Below are positions 1 to 8,741 of a stretch of 64,000 bases of DNA, piece after piece. The first letter of the stretch is position 1; every line of letters starts with the position of its first letter. The position numbers and the translations under genes were made by a program. The stretch is from Ephemeroptericola cinctiostellae (GTDB lineage: Bacteria; Pseudomonadota; Gammaproteobacteria; Burkholderiales; Burkholderiaceae): NCBI RefSeq assembly GCF_003339525.1, contig NZ_CP031124.1, positions 1,736,001 through 1,800,000 on the forward strand. The letters run 5' to 3'. The notes under the pieces were generated by a model, which saw only the letters and a program-made list of their open reading frames with translations, ran no database searches and was not told the DNA's origin.

Positions 1-640
1 CGGTTTGGCTGGCAACGAATTGGTTCATTTGTTCATTGTCACGCACCGAGCCACCGCCAAAATCTGTTTCAATCGCACCAGGTGCTACAACATTGACTGC
101 AATACCGCGTGCGCCGAGTTCCTTGGCCATGTACTTTGTCAGCACTTCAATGCCGCCTTTCATGCTTGAATACGCCGCAAAACCTGGCAAAGCAAAGCGG
201 GTCAAACCAGTGGAGACATTCACAATGCGACCACCATCGGTCATGATGGGCAAAAGACGCTGGCTGACAAAAAAAGTGCTCTTGAGGTGAATGTTAACCA
301 TTTGGTCGAACTGCTCCTCTGTCGTCTCCATAAATGAAGCGTGTATGCCCGTGCCTGCATTATTGACCAAATAGTCAAACGTGTCGCGTTGCCAGACATT
401 TTTGAGCTCGGCTTGCACTGTTTGTACAAAGTTTGGAAATGTTTTACTGTCAGCCACATCGAGTTGCAAAGTCACTGCTTTACGCCCTAATGCGTTAATT
501 TCTGCCGCCACCTCTTGCGCATCTGCAAATTTACTGTGGTAGGTTAAAATCACATCGACGCCTTTGCGCGCGAGATGCAGTGCGGTATTTCGACCGAGGC
601 CGCGACTGCCGCCTGTGATGAGTGCGATTTTTTGAGTCAT
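1..640 (-). CDS. SDR-family NAD(P)-dependent oxidoreductase, 3' part cut by window edge
   Basis: The reading frame starts at the ATG at 640 and stays open to the left edge, so about 213 N-terminal residues are visible and the C-terminus is missing. Seen: the Rossmann nucleotide-binding motif near residues 9-16 (ITGGSRGLG), the NNAG motif, and the active-site region with the catalytic Tyr and Lys spaced as Y-x-x-x-K (AAYSSMKGG), preceded by an N-V-S segment. This is the classical short-chain dehydrogenase/reductase pattern, close to 3-oxoacyl-ACP reductases (FabG-like). Family members reduce or oxidise a carbonyl/alcohol with NAD(P)H; the substrate cannot be read from the sequence. The gene is monocistronic as far as the window shows, with a promoter region between 641 and 850. 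Confidence 0.9.
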   Translation of the reverse strand, partial: MTQKIALITGGSRGLGRNTALHLARKGVDVILTYHSKFADAQEVAAEINALGRKAVTLQLDVADSKTFPNFVQTVQAELKNVWQRDTFDYLVNNAGTGIHASFMETTEEQFDQMVNIHLKSTFFVSQRLLPIMTDGGRIVNVSTGLTRFALPGFAAYSSMKGGIEVLTKYMAKELGARGIAVNVVAPGAIETDFGGGSVRDNEQMNQFVASQT

Positions 641-850
641 GGTTTTACCCTTTTAATGGTTTGAAATGCCAATTGGCTTGTTCATTTTAAATGATTTTGC
701 CGAACAAAGTGATTATGCTCAAATATTATAAAAGTGTGGTTTACCTTTCCGTCATTTTTAAAGAACTTTCTGGTAAACACGCCCTTGCAGATTAATTTCA
801 ATTTTATAAATCACACCGCTTTGCATTTTGAAATAAAGTTGTGATCAATA

Positions 851-873
851 AAAAAGCCCCATATTAATGGGGC
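851..873 (-). terminator. Rho-independent terminator after the rraA-like gene
   Basis: A perfect 7-bp stem (856-862 with 867-873, arms GCCCCAT/ATGGGGC) around a 4-nt loop. Read on the minus strand it is followed by a T-run (851-855). It lies directly downstream of the stop codon at 888. Confidence 0.8.
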
Positions 874-887
874 ATGAAACTGTTTCT

Positions 888-1388
888 TTATCGATTAAGC
901 TCTGTTGGGCTTATAACCAAACCGTCCACATCAAAATATAGCCAATCATTTGGACACACTCGAATTCCTTGAACATCAATGGCGATGTCTCGTTGCCCTG
1001 CACCTTTGCGCATGGATCGCAATGGGTGCAAACCAAGCGCACATACAGCAATATTCAGTTCTTCGATTTCACTGGCATCACGTACACAACCATTCACAAT
1101 GACACCTGCCCAATTGTTTTTGACTGCAGCGGCGGCAATGTTTCCGCCAACTAAAGCACAGCGCATGCTGGCGCCACCATCAACAACCAGTACTTTACCT
1201 GTGCCGTTTTCATTTTCAAGGATCTGTTTAATGACGGTATTGTCTTCAAATGCTTTAACAGTCACCACTTGTCCATAAAAAGATTCGATTTGACCATACT
1301 GTTTAAAAATCGCGGGTAAAACACTTATCCTGCCAGAATGGATTTCAGCTTCAAACTGATCGCATAAATCTGCGGTGATTACAGTCAT
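888..1388 (-). CDS. rraA: RraA family protein (putative 4-hydroxy-4-methyl-2-oxoglutarate aldolase)
   Basis: A 166-residue protein, the usual length for the family. Start chosen at 1388 (MTVITADLCDQFE) because a GGGAAC-type ribosome site precedes it, family homology begins there, and the upstream extension to 1475 would run into the icd terminator. Visible family features: the N-terminal T-x-D-L-x-D segment, the glycine-rich VVDGGASMRCALVGGN stretch, and NGCVRD, which holds the Arg-Asp pair of the aldolase active site. Proteins of this fold either cleave or decarboxylate 4-carboxy-4-hydroxy-2-oxoadipate-type substrates or, in E. coli, bind and inhibit RNase E. The sequence does not decide between these roles. 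It follows icd on the same strand but is separated from it by a strong terminator. Confidence 0.85.
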   Translation of the reverse strand: MTVITADLCDQFEAEIHSGRISVLPAIFKQYGQIESFYGQVVTVKAFEDNTVIKQILENENGTGKVLVVDGGASMRCALVGGNIAAAAVKNNWAGVIVNGCVRDASEIEELNIAVCALGLHPLRSMRKGAGQRDIAIDVQGIRVCPNDWLYFDVDGLVISPTELNR

Positions 1389-1452
1389 GGTGTTCCCTTT
1401 ATCAAGTGTAGATGTAACTTTAGAATAAACATGCATGGCTAAACGCCAATAG

Positions 1453-1491
1453 AAAAATCGCCCAAAACAACACACTGTTTGGGCGATTTTA
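1453..1491 (-). terminator. Terminator after icd
   Basis: A perfect 13-bp inverted repeat (1454-1466 with 1478-1490, core ATCGCCCAAA) with an 11-nt loop, flanked by A/T runs that give a U-tail on the minus strand. It ends icd transcription and lies upstream of the rraA-like start codon, which supports the shorter rraA start. Confidence 0.85.
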
Positions 1492-1528
1492 CTTTAACAA
1501 CAAAACACAATCATTTGATTTTAAATGA

Positions 1529-2776
1529 TTACATGTTGTTGATCATCTCTTGACCAAACTGTGAGCATGACACTTGAGTTGCCCCATCCATTAGGCGGGC
1601 AAAATCATAAGTCACTTTTTTCGCATCGATTGATTTGCTCATCGATGCCAAAATCAAATCAGCCGCTTCGAACCAGCCCATGTGACGCAACATCATTTCA
1701 GCAGACAAAATTTCTGAGCCTGGGTTCACATAATCTTTACCCGCGTATTTAGGTGCTGTGCCATGTGTGGCCTCAAAAATAGCAATGGAATCAGACAAGT
1801 TTGCGCCTGGAGCGATGCCGATACCACCCACTTGAGCGGCCAATGCATCAGAAATGTAATCACCGTTCAGATTCAATGTTGCAATCACGCTGTATTCTGC
1901 AGGACGCAACAAAATTTGTTGCAAGAACGCGTCTGCAATCGAGTCTTTAATGATCACATCACCATGAGGTGCTTTGATGACCATCCATGGGCCACCGTCA
2001 AGCAATTCTGCACCAAATTCACGTTGTGCCAATTCGTAACCGACTTTGGCGAACAAACCTTCGGTGTACTTCATGATGTTGCCTTTGTGCACCAAAGTCA
2101 TGCTGTCACGTTTGTTGTCGATCGTGTATTGGATGGCTTTGCGAACCAAACGTTCTGTACCTTCGATTGACACAGGTTTGATGCCAATGCCTGAAGTTTC
2201 AGGGAAACGGATTTTTGTAACACCCATTTCTTCAGTCAGGAATTTAATGACTTTTTGTGCTTTTTCAGATTTTGCTTCCCACTCAACACCTGCATAAATG
2301 TCTTCTGAGTTTTCACGGAAAATAACCATATCGATTTTTTCAGGGTGTTTCACTGGTGAAGGCACACCTGCGAAATATTGAACAGGACGCAAGCACACGT
2401 ACAAATCGAGTTCTTGACGCAAAGCCACGTTCAAAGAACGAATGCCACCACCGATTGGCGTGGTCAATGGCCCTTTAATTGACACAACGTATTCACGTAA
2501 AATTTCCATTGTTTCAGCAGGCAGCCACACATCTGGGCCATACAATTTGGTTGATTTTTCGCCCGCAAACACTTCCATCCAATGGATTTTGCGCTCACCG
2601 CCGTAAGCCTTGGCCACCGCTGCATCCACCACTTTCAACATCACGGGCGTGATGTCGAAGCCAGTACCATCGCCTTCGATGTAAGGAACAATCGGTTCGT
2701 TCGGTACGTTGAGACTGTAATCAGCGTTGACCGTGATTTTTTGTCCCGCTTCAGGAATTTTAACGTGTTGGTACAT
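1529..2776 (-). CDS. icd: NADP-dependent isocitrate dehydrogenase
   Basis: A 415-residue protein matching the length of bacterial homodimeric Icd. It converts isocitrate to 2-oxoglutarate and CO2 in the TCA cycle with NADP. Start set at 2776 ([12 protein letters not shown]) because a GGAG ribosome site lies 8 bases upstream and family homology begins there; the longer frame to 2905 is spurious. Seen: the N-terminal substrate loop with [19 protein letters not shown], the phosphorylation/substrate Ser in that region, [15 protein letters not shown], the lysine of the [10 protein letters not shown] motif, and the dimer-interface [11 protein letters not shown] motif near the C-terminus. Monocistronic, with its own terminator. 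In other Burkholderiales icd lies near csp-clpS-clpA; here those genes are about 55 kb away. Confidence 0.97.
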   Translation of the reverse strand: MYQHVKIPEAGQKITVNADYSLNVPNEPIVPYIEGDGTGFDITPVMLKVVDAAVAKAYGGERKIHWMEVFAGEKSTKLYGPDVWLPAETMEILREYVVSIKGPLTTPIGGGIRSLNVALRQELDLYVCLRPVQYFAGVPSPVKHPEKIDMVIFRENSEDIYAGVEWEAKSEKAQKVIKFLTEEMGVTKIRFPETSGIGIKPVSIEGTERLVRKAIQYTIDNKRDSMTLVHKGNIMKYTEGLFAKVGYELAQREFGAELLDGGPWMVIKAPHGDVIIKDSIADAFLQQILLRPAEYSVIATLNLNGDYISDALAAQVGGIGIAPGANLSDSIAIFEATHGTAPKYAGKDYVNPGSEILSAEMMLRHMGWFEAADLILASMSKSIDAKKVTYDFARLMDGATQVSCSQFGQEMINNM

Positions 2777-2993
2777 GGTGGCTCCAATAAAAATAAGATG
2801 CTTTTTGTTTAAAAATGATCGTGTTAGCGCGAAAAAACCATTGCAAATCACACCAACATAAAGCATGGTCTTGTATAAGACCAAAACCCCGACATTATGC
2901 CTCATTTTTCAAATGGTGCAATAACTTTTCACGGCGTTTTTGTCTTTATTTGGTGCAATCTCTTTATCTTGTCACATCAGGGTTACAATTCGT

Positions 2994-3842
2994 TTACAAA
3001 TGCGATTCCTGCGCTCTGGCGTGAAATTCGATGTGTTGTTTCATGAATGTGGCAATAAAATAGTAGCTGTGGTCGTAATTCGCTTGGTAATTGATGATGC
3101 AGGATTGCTTGGCACGGTCACAAGTGGCCTCAAATTCAGCCGTTCTTAATTGAGCAGGATAAAATTCATCATCCAAACCTTGGTCAATCAAAATCGAATG
3201 TGGATGTGTATGTCCCGAATCCAGTAACGCACAAGAATCATAGTTCCGCCATGACACTGGATCATTACTCAAATAACCAGAGAGTGCTTTTTGTCCCCAT
3301 GCGCTTTGGCTGGGCTGGGTGATGGGTGAAAAAGCTGAAATGGATGCAAACAGCTCAGGGTGTTTCAACCCAATCGTTAATGCGCCGTGTCCACCCATTG
3401 AATGTCCAGAAATGGACACAGGCACGTTTATTTTAAAATAAGTTCGCAATAAACCGACGACATCATTCACAATATAACTGTACATGTTGTAATGGTCTCG
3501 ATAGCCTTCGGTGGTGGCATCAACATAAAATCCAGCCCCACTGCCAAAGTCATAGGCATCATGTTCATGAGGCAAGTTCAAGCCTCTCGGCGAAGTGTCA
3601 GGACAAATCATCATCATGTGGTGTTTAGCCAAATGTTGTTGCGCACCCGCTTTAGACATCGCATTTTCTTCTGTGCAGGTCAAACCCGACAACCAAATCA
3701 AAGCACCTTGCACGCATTCAATGCCGCATTCTGGGATGAATGTTGAGAAACGCATTTCGGTTTGTGTGCTGGCGGAAGCATGAGACCAAAAGGCCACCGT
3801 ACCGCCATAGCAGGTGTGAGATTTTAAAAGCTGGATGGACAT
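2994..3842 (-). CDS. fghA: S-formylglutathione hydrolase
   Basis: A 282-residue esterase-D family protein. It hydrolyses S-formylglutathione to formate and glutathione, the second step of glutathione-dependent formaldehyde detoxification. Start at 3842 (MSIQLLKSHTCYGG), preceded by AAAGGATC; the longer frame to 3908 has no homology. Seen: the early LSGLTCTEEN oxyanion region, the nucleophile elbow GHSMGGHGA with Ser near residue 148, the Asp in DQGLDDEFY and the His in NYDHSYYF completing the triad. It lies 84 bases downstream of the formaldehyde dehydrogenase gene on the same strand, the common frmA-frmB order. No FrmR-type regulator is adjacent. Confidence 0.95.
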   Translation of the reverse strand: MSIQLLKSHTCYGGTVAFWSHASASTQTEMRFSTFIPECGIECVQGALIWLSGLTCTEENAMSKAGAQQHLAKHHMMMICPDTSPRGLNLPHEHDAYDFGSGAGFYVDATTEGYRDHYNMYSYIVNDVVGLLRTYFKINVPVSISGHSMGGHGALTIGLKHPELFASISAFSPITQPSQSAWGQKALSGYLSNDPVSWRNYDSCALLDSGHTHPHSILIDQGLDDEFYPAQLRTAEFEATCDRAKQSCIINYQANYDHSYYFIATFMKQHIEFHARAQESHL

Positions 3843-3926
3843 ACGATCCTTTGATGTGACGTGCAATAAAAAACAGATGACAACTGCTGTCGAAATGGCA
3901 ATTGTCATCGGAGCCTGCTTGATGAG

Positions 3927-5054
3927 TTAAACGTTATGATCAAAGCGGATCACGGTTCGTATGCTTTTGCCTTCATGCAAATAATCGAATGCGGTGTTGA
4001 TGTCTTCTAAAGGCATTTCAAAACTAACAAAATCATCCAAATTGATTTTACCGCTCATGTACATGTCAACATAGCCTGGCAATTCACTGCGTCCTTTCAC
4101 ACCACCAAACGCAGAACCTCGCCAAACTCGACCTGTCACCAATTGAAAGGGTCGTGTGCTGATTTCTGCACCCGCTGCAGCCACACCAATGATGATGGAC
4201 TCCCCCCAGCCTTTGTGGCAACATTCGAGCGCGGTGCGCATGAGTTTGGTGTTGCCAATGCATTCAAACGAAAAGTCCACACCGCCATCGGTCAAAGCAA
4301 TGATGGCTTGCTCGGTACTCTGTCCTTCGGGTAATTCATTTGGGTTGATGCAGTGCGTTGCACCAAGACGACGCGCAAGGTCAAATTTTGTAGGATTGAT
4401 GTCAACAGCAATGATCATACCTGCCTCAACCATTTTTGCCCCTTGAATCACGGACAAACCAATGCCACCCAAACCAAATACTGCGACATTTGCACCTTTT
4501 TGCACTTTTGCTGTGTTCAATACCGCTCCGATGCCCGTGGTCACACCACAGCCCAATAAGCATACTTTTTCCATCGGCGCGTTTTTATCAATTTTGGCCA
4601 AAGCAATTTCAGGAACCACAGTGTATTCCGCAAAGGTCGATGTGCCCATGTAGTGATAGATCGGTTGGCCATCTTTGCTGAAGCGCGATGTGCCATCAGG
4701 CATCAGCCCTTTGCCTTGGGTTTCACGGATGCGTTGGCATAAATTTGTCTTGCCACTCAAGCAAAACTTGCAAGTGCCGCATTCAGGTGTGTACAACGGG
4801 ATCACATGATCTCCTACTGCCAAACTGGTCACACCCTCACCCAAAGCTTCAACCACACCTGCTCCTTCATGCCCTAAAATCACTGGGAAAACGCCTTCCG
4901 AGTCAGCACCCGACAATGTGTATGCATCGGTGTGACACACCCCCGAAGCAACAATGCGCACCAATACTTCACCAGCTTGTGGTGGTGCGAGGTCAACCTC
5001 TTCGATGGACAATGGTTGATTGGCAGCCCATGCAACGGCAGCTTTGACTTTCAT
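3927..5054 (-). CDS. adhC: S-(hydroxymethyl)glutathione dehydrogenase, class III alcohol dehydrogenase
   Basis: A 375-residue zinc-dependent medium-chain dehydrogenase, the standard length. It oxidises S-hydroxymethylglutathione to S-formylglutathione with NAD. Seen: the catalytic-zinc Cys in [13 protein letters not shown], the GHEGAGVVE His-Glu, the structural-zinc cysteines in [15 protein letters not shown] (about residues 97-111), the second catalytic Cys in [13 protein letters not shown], and the Rossmann motif GLGGIG. An AAGGACG ribosome site precedes the ATG. The stop of the methyltransferase gene upstream is only 12 bases away, so the two are probably co-transcribed, followed by fghA. 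The same enzyme also reduces S-nitrosoglutathione in many bacteria (family knowledge). Confidence 0.96.
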   Translation of the reverse strand: MKVKAAVAWAANQPLSIEEVDLAPPQAGEVLVRIVASGVCHTDAYTLSGADSEGVFPVILGHEGAGVVEALGEGVTSLAVGDHVIPLYTPECGTCKFCLSGKTNLCQRIRETQGKGLMPDGTSRFSKDGQPIYHYMGTSTFAEYTVVPEIALAKIDKNAPMEKVCLLGCGVTTGIGAVLNTAKVQKGANVAVFGLGGIGLSVIQGAKMVEAGMIIAVDINPTKFDLARRLGATHCINPNELPEGQSTEQAIIALTDGGVDFSFECIGNTKLMRTALECCHKGWGESIIIGVAAAGAEISTRPFQLVTGRVWRGSAFGGVKGRSELPGYVDMYMSGKINLDDFVSFEMPLEDINTAFDYLHEGKSIRTVIRFDHNV

Positions 5055-5066
5055 AAATACGTCCTT

Positions 5067-6035
5067 TTAATTGATTTCATTTTGAATGGATTCCAATATC
5101 GACATTCTGGAGTCAATGTTAACATCATTGGAAACCTCATTTTTTTGTTTCACCAAACTCACATAAAATTCACAACCTGCAGTGGGGTATTGTTTTTCGG
5201 TTTTTAGATTGGATAATTTTAACAAAAATAAATCCAAGAGGATCAACTCAAAAGACTTGGGCGTAAATCGCCAACAATGCACATCAATATAATCCACCGC
5301 CTTAATCGAGCGATGCCAGCTGTGTTCTGCATTGGCAAACGTGTGCATGAGAGACAGTTTTTCCATGCTTTTTTCGTTCCATGTGATGTCTTCACCCCGT
5401 TGACATGAGTTGGCCACGTAATCAAAAACCTGACCATGTGAGGGCTTTCTGCGTTTTTCGTGCCAAGCATCCAAAAGGTTGCCGGTCGAGGTCAATGTTC
5501 CCAAATGATCAAAGCAATAACGTTTGTCGGGCACAACGAGTGACAGCACCCCACCTGGTTTTAGGATTTTTTCACACTCTTGAAAGAAAGAAATTAAATT
5601 GGGCAAATGCTCAACGACATGGCTGGCGATGATCCAATCGTAAGCATTGAGTGAACCCACCAATTCAGAGAGTGGCTGGCCTTCAGAAACGAAATCAACC
5701 TCTTCGATGTTGTCAAGGTTGATCGGGTGGTTGATGTATTTTGCGCGTAGATCAGCGGCACTGGCGTGATCCACAATTTTCACATTAAAGCCCTCCTTTT
5801 TTGGTGCCAAAGGATTATGACTGGGACCAATCTCTAAACCCAGACCCGATTTATCAATTAAGCAAAATACTTTTTCCTTCCTCGATAACGCCCTTTTCAG
5901 TAGACGCCCTTCCTTATGGCCATACAGTTTGTAGTGCTCATAAGCCGACGAAAATTGCCCCAATGCAATGGCCTCTTTAACATCCGCATTTGCATCCAGG
6001 TAATCAAACTCGCTAAACCCACCCTCTTCAATCAT
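5067..6035 (-). CDS. Class I SAM-dependent methyltransferase with an N-terminal surface-protein-like motif
   Basis: A 322-residue protein. Residues about 7-45 (FSEFDYLDANADVKEA...HYKLYGHKEGR) match a short F-D-x-x-x-Y-L-x-x-N-x-D-V motif ending in G-x-x-E-G-R, seen in many bacterial surface-associated, calcium-binding and glycan-modifying proteins. The rest is a methyltransferase: LGLEIGPSHNP is the SAM-binding glycine-rich motif, then DWIIASHVVEHLPN and LKPGGVLSLVVPDKRYCFDHL. No substrate can be assigned. A glycan, lipid-linked sugar or small molecule is more likely than DNA or RNA, because no target-recognition domain is present. It lies 12 bases upstream of adhC and downstream of the agmatinase gene on the same strand. 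A G-rich ribosome site precedes the ATG. Confidence 0.8.
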   Translation of the reverse strand: MIEEGGFSEFDYLDANADVKEAIALGQFSSAYEHYKLYGHKEGRLLKRALSRKEKVFCLIDKSGLGLEIGPSHNPLAPKKEGFNVKIVDHASAADLRAKYINHPINLDNIEEVDFVSEGQPLSELVGSLNAYDWIIASHVVEHLPNLISFFQECEKILKPGGVLSLVVPDKRYCFDHLGTLTSTGNLLDAWHEKRRKPSHGQVFDYVANSCQRGEDITWNEKSMEKLSLMHTFANAEHSWHRSIKAVDYIDVHCWRFTPKSFELILLDLFLLKLSNLKTEKQYPTAGCEFYVSLVKQKNEVSNDVNIDSRMSILESIQNEIN

Positions 6036-6061
6036 ATGCCCCCCCTATAAACACACAACAT

Positions 6062-6091
6062 AGGTGGTATGCACAATCATGCATACCACCT
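6062..6091. repeat. Perfect 12-bp stem-loop between agmatinase and methyltransferase genes
   Basis: Arms 6062-6073 (AGGTGGTATGCA) and 6080-6091 pair perfectly around a 6-nt loop. It abuts the agmatinase stop codon. Neither strand has a clear T-run after it, so it is not a canonical intrinsic terminator. It may instead be a 3'-end stabilising or processing hairpin. Confidence 0.6.
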
Positions 6092-7021
6092 TTATGGCGT
6101 TTGGTTTAAGTGCTTTTTAGTCTGTCCTGCCAAATAAGTCCAAACAATCTGCGCCGCGGCATTGCTGGTCAGCTCGGCATGATCGTAGGCAGGAGCAACT
6201 TCCACACAATCCATACCGACCCATGGCAAATCAGCGGTTTGCTCCAAAATAGTAAATGTTTGATTGGTGCTCATGCCCGCCGGCTCGGGTGTCCCCGTAC
6301 CTGGTGCAAATGCGGGATCAAGGTGATCGATGTCAATCGTTAAGTACAAGGGCAAGCCTTTGGCCGTTAATTTTTCACGCACTGTTTTTAATACAGGCTC
6401 AAGTTCACCCAATGTTTCTAAACCACGCATGTCACGGGCAGTAAAAATCGTGCCGCCTTGATCCTTAACGTATTCACGTGCTTCTCGCACACCTGCGGAA
6501 CGAATACCAATTTGGACAAAGGATTCTGCATCGACCAAACCTTCTTGAATCGCTTCATACACCCATGTGCCATGTCCCGATGGTTCACCAAAATGATCCT
6601 CCCACGTGTCGCAATGCGCATCAAAATGCAGCACAGCCAAAGGTCGCCCCGTCCATGTGCGATAAGCACGCAACAAGCCCAGTGTGATCGAGTGGTCACC
6701 TCCCAGCCAGCACATGTGGTATTGGGCCAATAATTCAGGTATTTGTTCAGCCAATGATGCACGCATGCCTTCAATCGTTGTGTTTGGCATCATCAAATCA
6801 CCTACATCGGTTAAGCACTCAAAAGGCGATACATCAAAGTATGGGTGTGTGCCATCACATAGCATTTGACTGGCGCGACGAATCGCTTCAGGGCCAAAAC
6901 GTGCCCCTGGCCGATTGGTCACGGCCCCATCGTATGGCACACCTGCAATGCCGAAAACGGTGTCATTTTGATTGTGAGGTACAGCTAAAAAACGATTTTG
7001 GCTCATGAATGCAAATGCCAT
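6092..7021 (-). CDS. speB: Agmatinase-family ureohydrolase
   Basis: A 309-residue binuclear manganese ureohydrolase. Metal-ligand motifs are all present: GGDHS near residue 109, FDAHCD near residue 134, and DIDHLDP near residue 230, followed by GTGTPEPAG. Agmatinases split agmatine into putrescine and urea. Guanidinobutyrase and guanidinopropionase share the same fold and motifs, so the exact guanidino substrate is uncertain. The ATG at 7021 has a strong AAGGAGACCC ribosome site. The same AAGGAGACCC stands before the divergent aminotransferase gene, which suggests a shared function. Product location is the cytoplasm. Confidence 0.85.
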   Translation of the reverse strand: MAFAFMSQNRFLAVPHNQNDTVFGIAGVPYDGAVTNRPGARFGPEAIRRASQMLCDGTHPYFDVSPFECLTDVGDLMMPNTTIEGMRASLAEQIPELLAQYHMCWLGGDHSITLGLLRAYRTWTGRPLAVLHFDAHCDTWEDHFGEPSGHGTWVYEAIQEGLVDAESFVQIGIRSAGVREAREYVKDQGGTIFTARDMRGLETLGELEPVLKTVREKLTAKGLPLYLTIDIDHLDPAFAPGTGTPEPAGMSTNQTFTILEQTADLPWVGMDCVEVAPAYDHAELTSNAAAQIVWTYLAGQTKKHLNQTP

Positions 7022-7162
7022 GTGGGTCTCCTTTATTAATCGATGATTTCACACTAATGAATATCAAAACAGTTTATCGAAATACAGGATGCATATGGCA
7101 TCACAATAGCATTTCTTATAAGTGGATGCCCATTAAATAAGCGATTGGCTCAACCATTGCAC

Positions 7163-7206
7163 GGTATTTTGGTGGAAAATACCAGTTCTGCACTATAAAA
7201 GTGCAG
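7163..7206 (+). promoter_or_regulatory. Two tandem inverted repeats upstream of the aminotransferase gene
   Basis: First repeat: GGTATTTT (7163-7170), 5-nt spacer, AAAATACC (7176-7183), a perfect 8-bp match. Second: CTGCACT (7188-7194), 5-nt spacer, AGTGCAG (7200-7206), a perfect 7-bp match. TATAAA at 7194-7199 could be a -10 box inside the second repeat. They may be operators or leader hairpins in the 231-bp divergent gap 7022-7252; the sequence alone does not decide. Confidence 0.5.
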
Positions 7207-7252
7207 TCTTACTAAAAACACATGATTTATGATTCATTTTAAGGAGACCCGT

Positions 7253-8626
7253 ATGACCACACCCACGATTTCGCGCGATCGAATCAGATCCATCGCGCAA
7301 CGAGAAGCCCAAGCCTTTTTACAAGCCCGCCCACAATCGGCTCGGCTTGCTGAACAAACAGAGCAACATTACCTCTTTGGCGTCCCCCTGCACTGGATGG
7401 CCGATTGGGGAACACCCGTGCCACTGTTTGTTGAGCGAGCCCAAGGTGCACATTTCACTGATGTGGATGGCCACGAGTACGCTGATTTTTGTTTGGGCGA
7501 TACGGGCGCCATGTTTGGTCACAGCCCTTCACCTGTTGCTCAACGTTTAGCAACCGCTGCATTCACAGGCTATACCGCCATGTTACCAACGGCTGATGCC
7601 GCAATCGCAGGCAAGTCTTTAACCGAACGTTTTGGCCTGCCTTTCTGGCAACTGGCCACCACGGCGACTGATGCCAATCGCTTTGTGGTGCGTTGGGCAC
7701 GTGCCATCACAGAGCGTAAGAAAATTTTGGTGTTTAATGGGTGTTATCACGGCACAATTGATGACGTGTTTGTTGATTTAAACCCCAATGACCCCAGCGC
7801 CCCACCTTCGACTCGCGCCAGTTTATTGGGTCAAGTCTATGACCTCACCCAATTCACCGATGTGGTCGAATTCAATGACATCGAAGCGGTGCGTGAAAAA
7901 CTGGCCAGTCGTGAATTCGCTTGTGTGCTCACTGAGCCGGCCTTAACCAATTGCGGCATGGTCTTGCCTAGAAATGGCTTTTTAGCTCAATTGCGCGAGG
8001 CATGCGATGCAACAGGCACGTTATTGGTGTTCGATGAAACACACACAATCAGTGCAGGGTATTCAGGCTACACTGGTTTATGTGATTTTTTGCCCGACAT
8101 GTTGGTCGCAGGTAAAGCCATTGCAGGCGGTTTGCCTTGCGCCGTGTATGGCATGAGTGAAAGCATTGCCCAGCGCATGCGCACAGCCAAAGAAATCGCG
8201 CCCCCCGGTCATTCGGGTATCGGCACCACATTATCAGGCAACATGTTGACCATGGCTTTATTGGCGACGAATTTAACCGAAGTGGCAACCAAGGAAGCTT
8301 TCAACCAAATCATTGTCCAGCAAAGCAAGCTTTCAGCAGGTTTGCGGGACATCATCGACCGCAACGCTTTGTCCTGGAGTGTCACACAATTGGGTGCGCG
8401 CAGTGAGTTTCAGTTTTGTGCCACATCACCCAAAAATGGCTCTGAAGCTGAAACCGCAATGGATGCGGAACTTGAACAAGCGATTCACTTGTATTTACTC
8501 AACCGAGGGGTCATGATCACTCCTTTTCATAACATGACACTGGTGTGCCCTGAAACGAGCGATGCCGATATTGAACAATTTTTAATGGCGTTTGAGTCAT
8601 GCGTTAAAGAACTGTGTCAGCCTTAA
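7253..8626 (+). CDS. Class III PLP-dependent aminotransferase (GSA-aminomutase-like)
   Basis: A 457-residue PLP enzyme. Start at 7253 (MTTPTISRDRI), with AAGGAGACCC ideally spaced; the in-frame ATG at 7229 lacks a ribosome site. Seen: the DVDGHEYADFCLGDTGAMFGH segment typical of the family, FNGCYHG at the PLP phosphate region, FDETHT near residue 260 holding the cofactor-ring Asp, and the PLP Lys in AGKAIAGGLP near residue 286. It resembles glutamate-1-semialdehyde aminomutases, but that housekeeping enzyme normally has a FDEV-type motif, so this is probably an accessory transaminase. It is divergent from the agmatinase and followed by a glutamine amidotransferase-like gene, pointing to catabolism of a diamine or guanidino compound (inference). 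Confidence 0.8.
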   Translation: MTTPTISRDRIRSIAQREAQAFLQARPQSARLAEQTEQHYLFGVPLHWMADWGTPVPLFVERAQGAHFTDVDGHEYADFCLGDTGAMFGHSPSPVAQRLATAAFTGYTAMLPTADAAIAGKSLTERFGLPFWQLATTATDANRFVVRWARAITERKKILVFNGCYHGTIDDVFVDLNPNDPSAPPSTRASLLGQVYDLTQFTDVVEFNDIEAVREKLASREFACVLTEPALTNCGMVLPRNGFLAQLREACDATGTLLVFDETHTISAGYSGYTGLCDFLPDMLVAGKAIAGGLPCAVYGMSESIAQRMRTAKEIAPPGHSGIGTTLSGNMLTMALLATNLTEVATKEAFNQIIVQQSKLSAGLRDIIDRNALSWSVTQLGARSEFQFCATSPKNGSEAETAMDAELEQAIHLYLLNRGVMITPFHNMTLVCPETSDADIEQFLMAFESCVKELCQP

Positions 8627-8741
8627 TTTAGGTTTTTCAGACATGATTGAGTCGATATTACACTGTTGTTAATTGATCTTTACAATTTAAAAAACGGAAG
8701 GTGATGCTTTATCACCCTTCTATCATGAAACGAGTTTTATT

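Noticed and set aside
1389-1475. N-terminal extension of the RraA-like protein
   Set aside because: It would run through the icd terminator at 1453-1491 and has no family homology; the ATG at 1388 has a ribosome site.
7163-7206. Guanidine-II riboswitch in front of the transaminase gene
   Set aside because: Two adjacent hairpins are present, but neither loop carries the required ACGR sequence; the loops read GGTGG and ATAAA.
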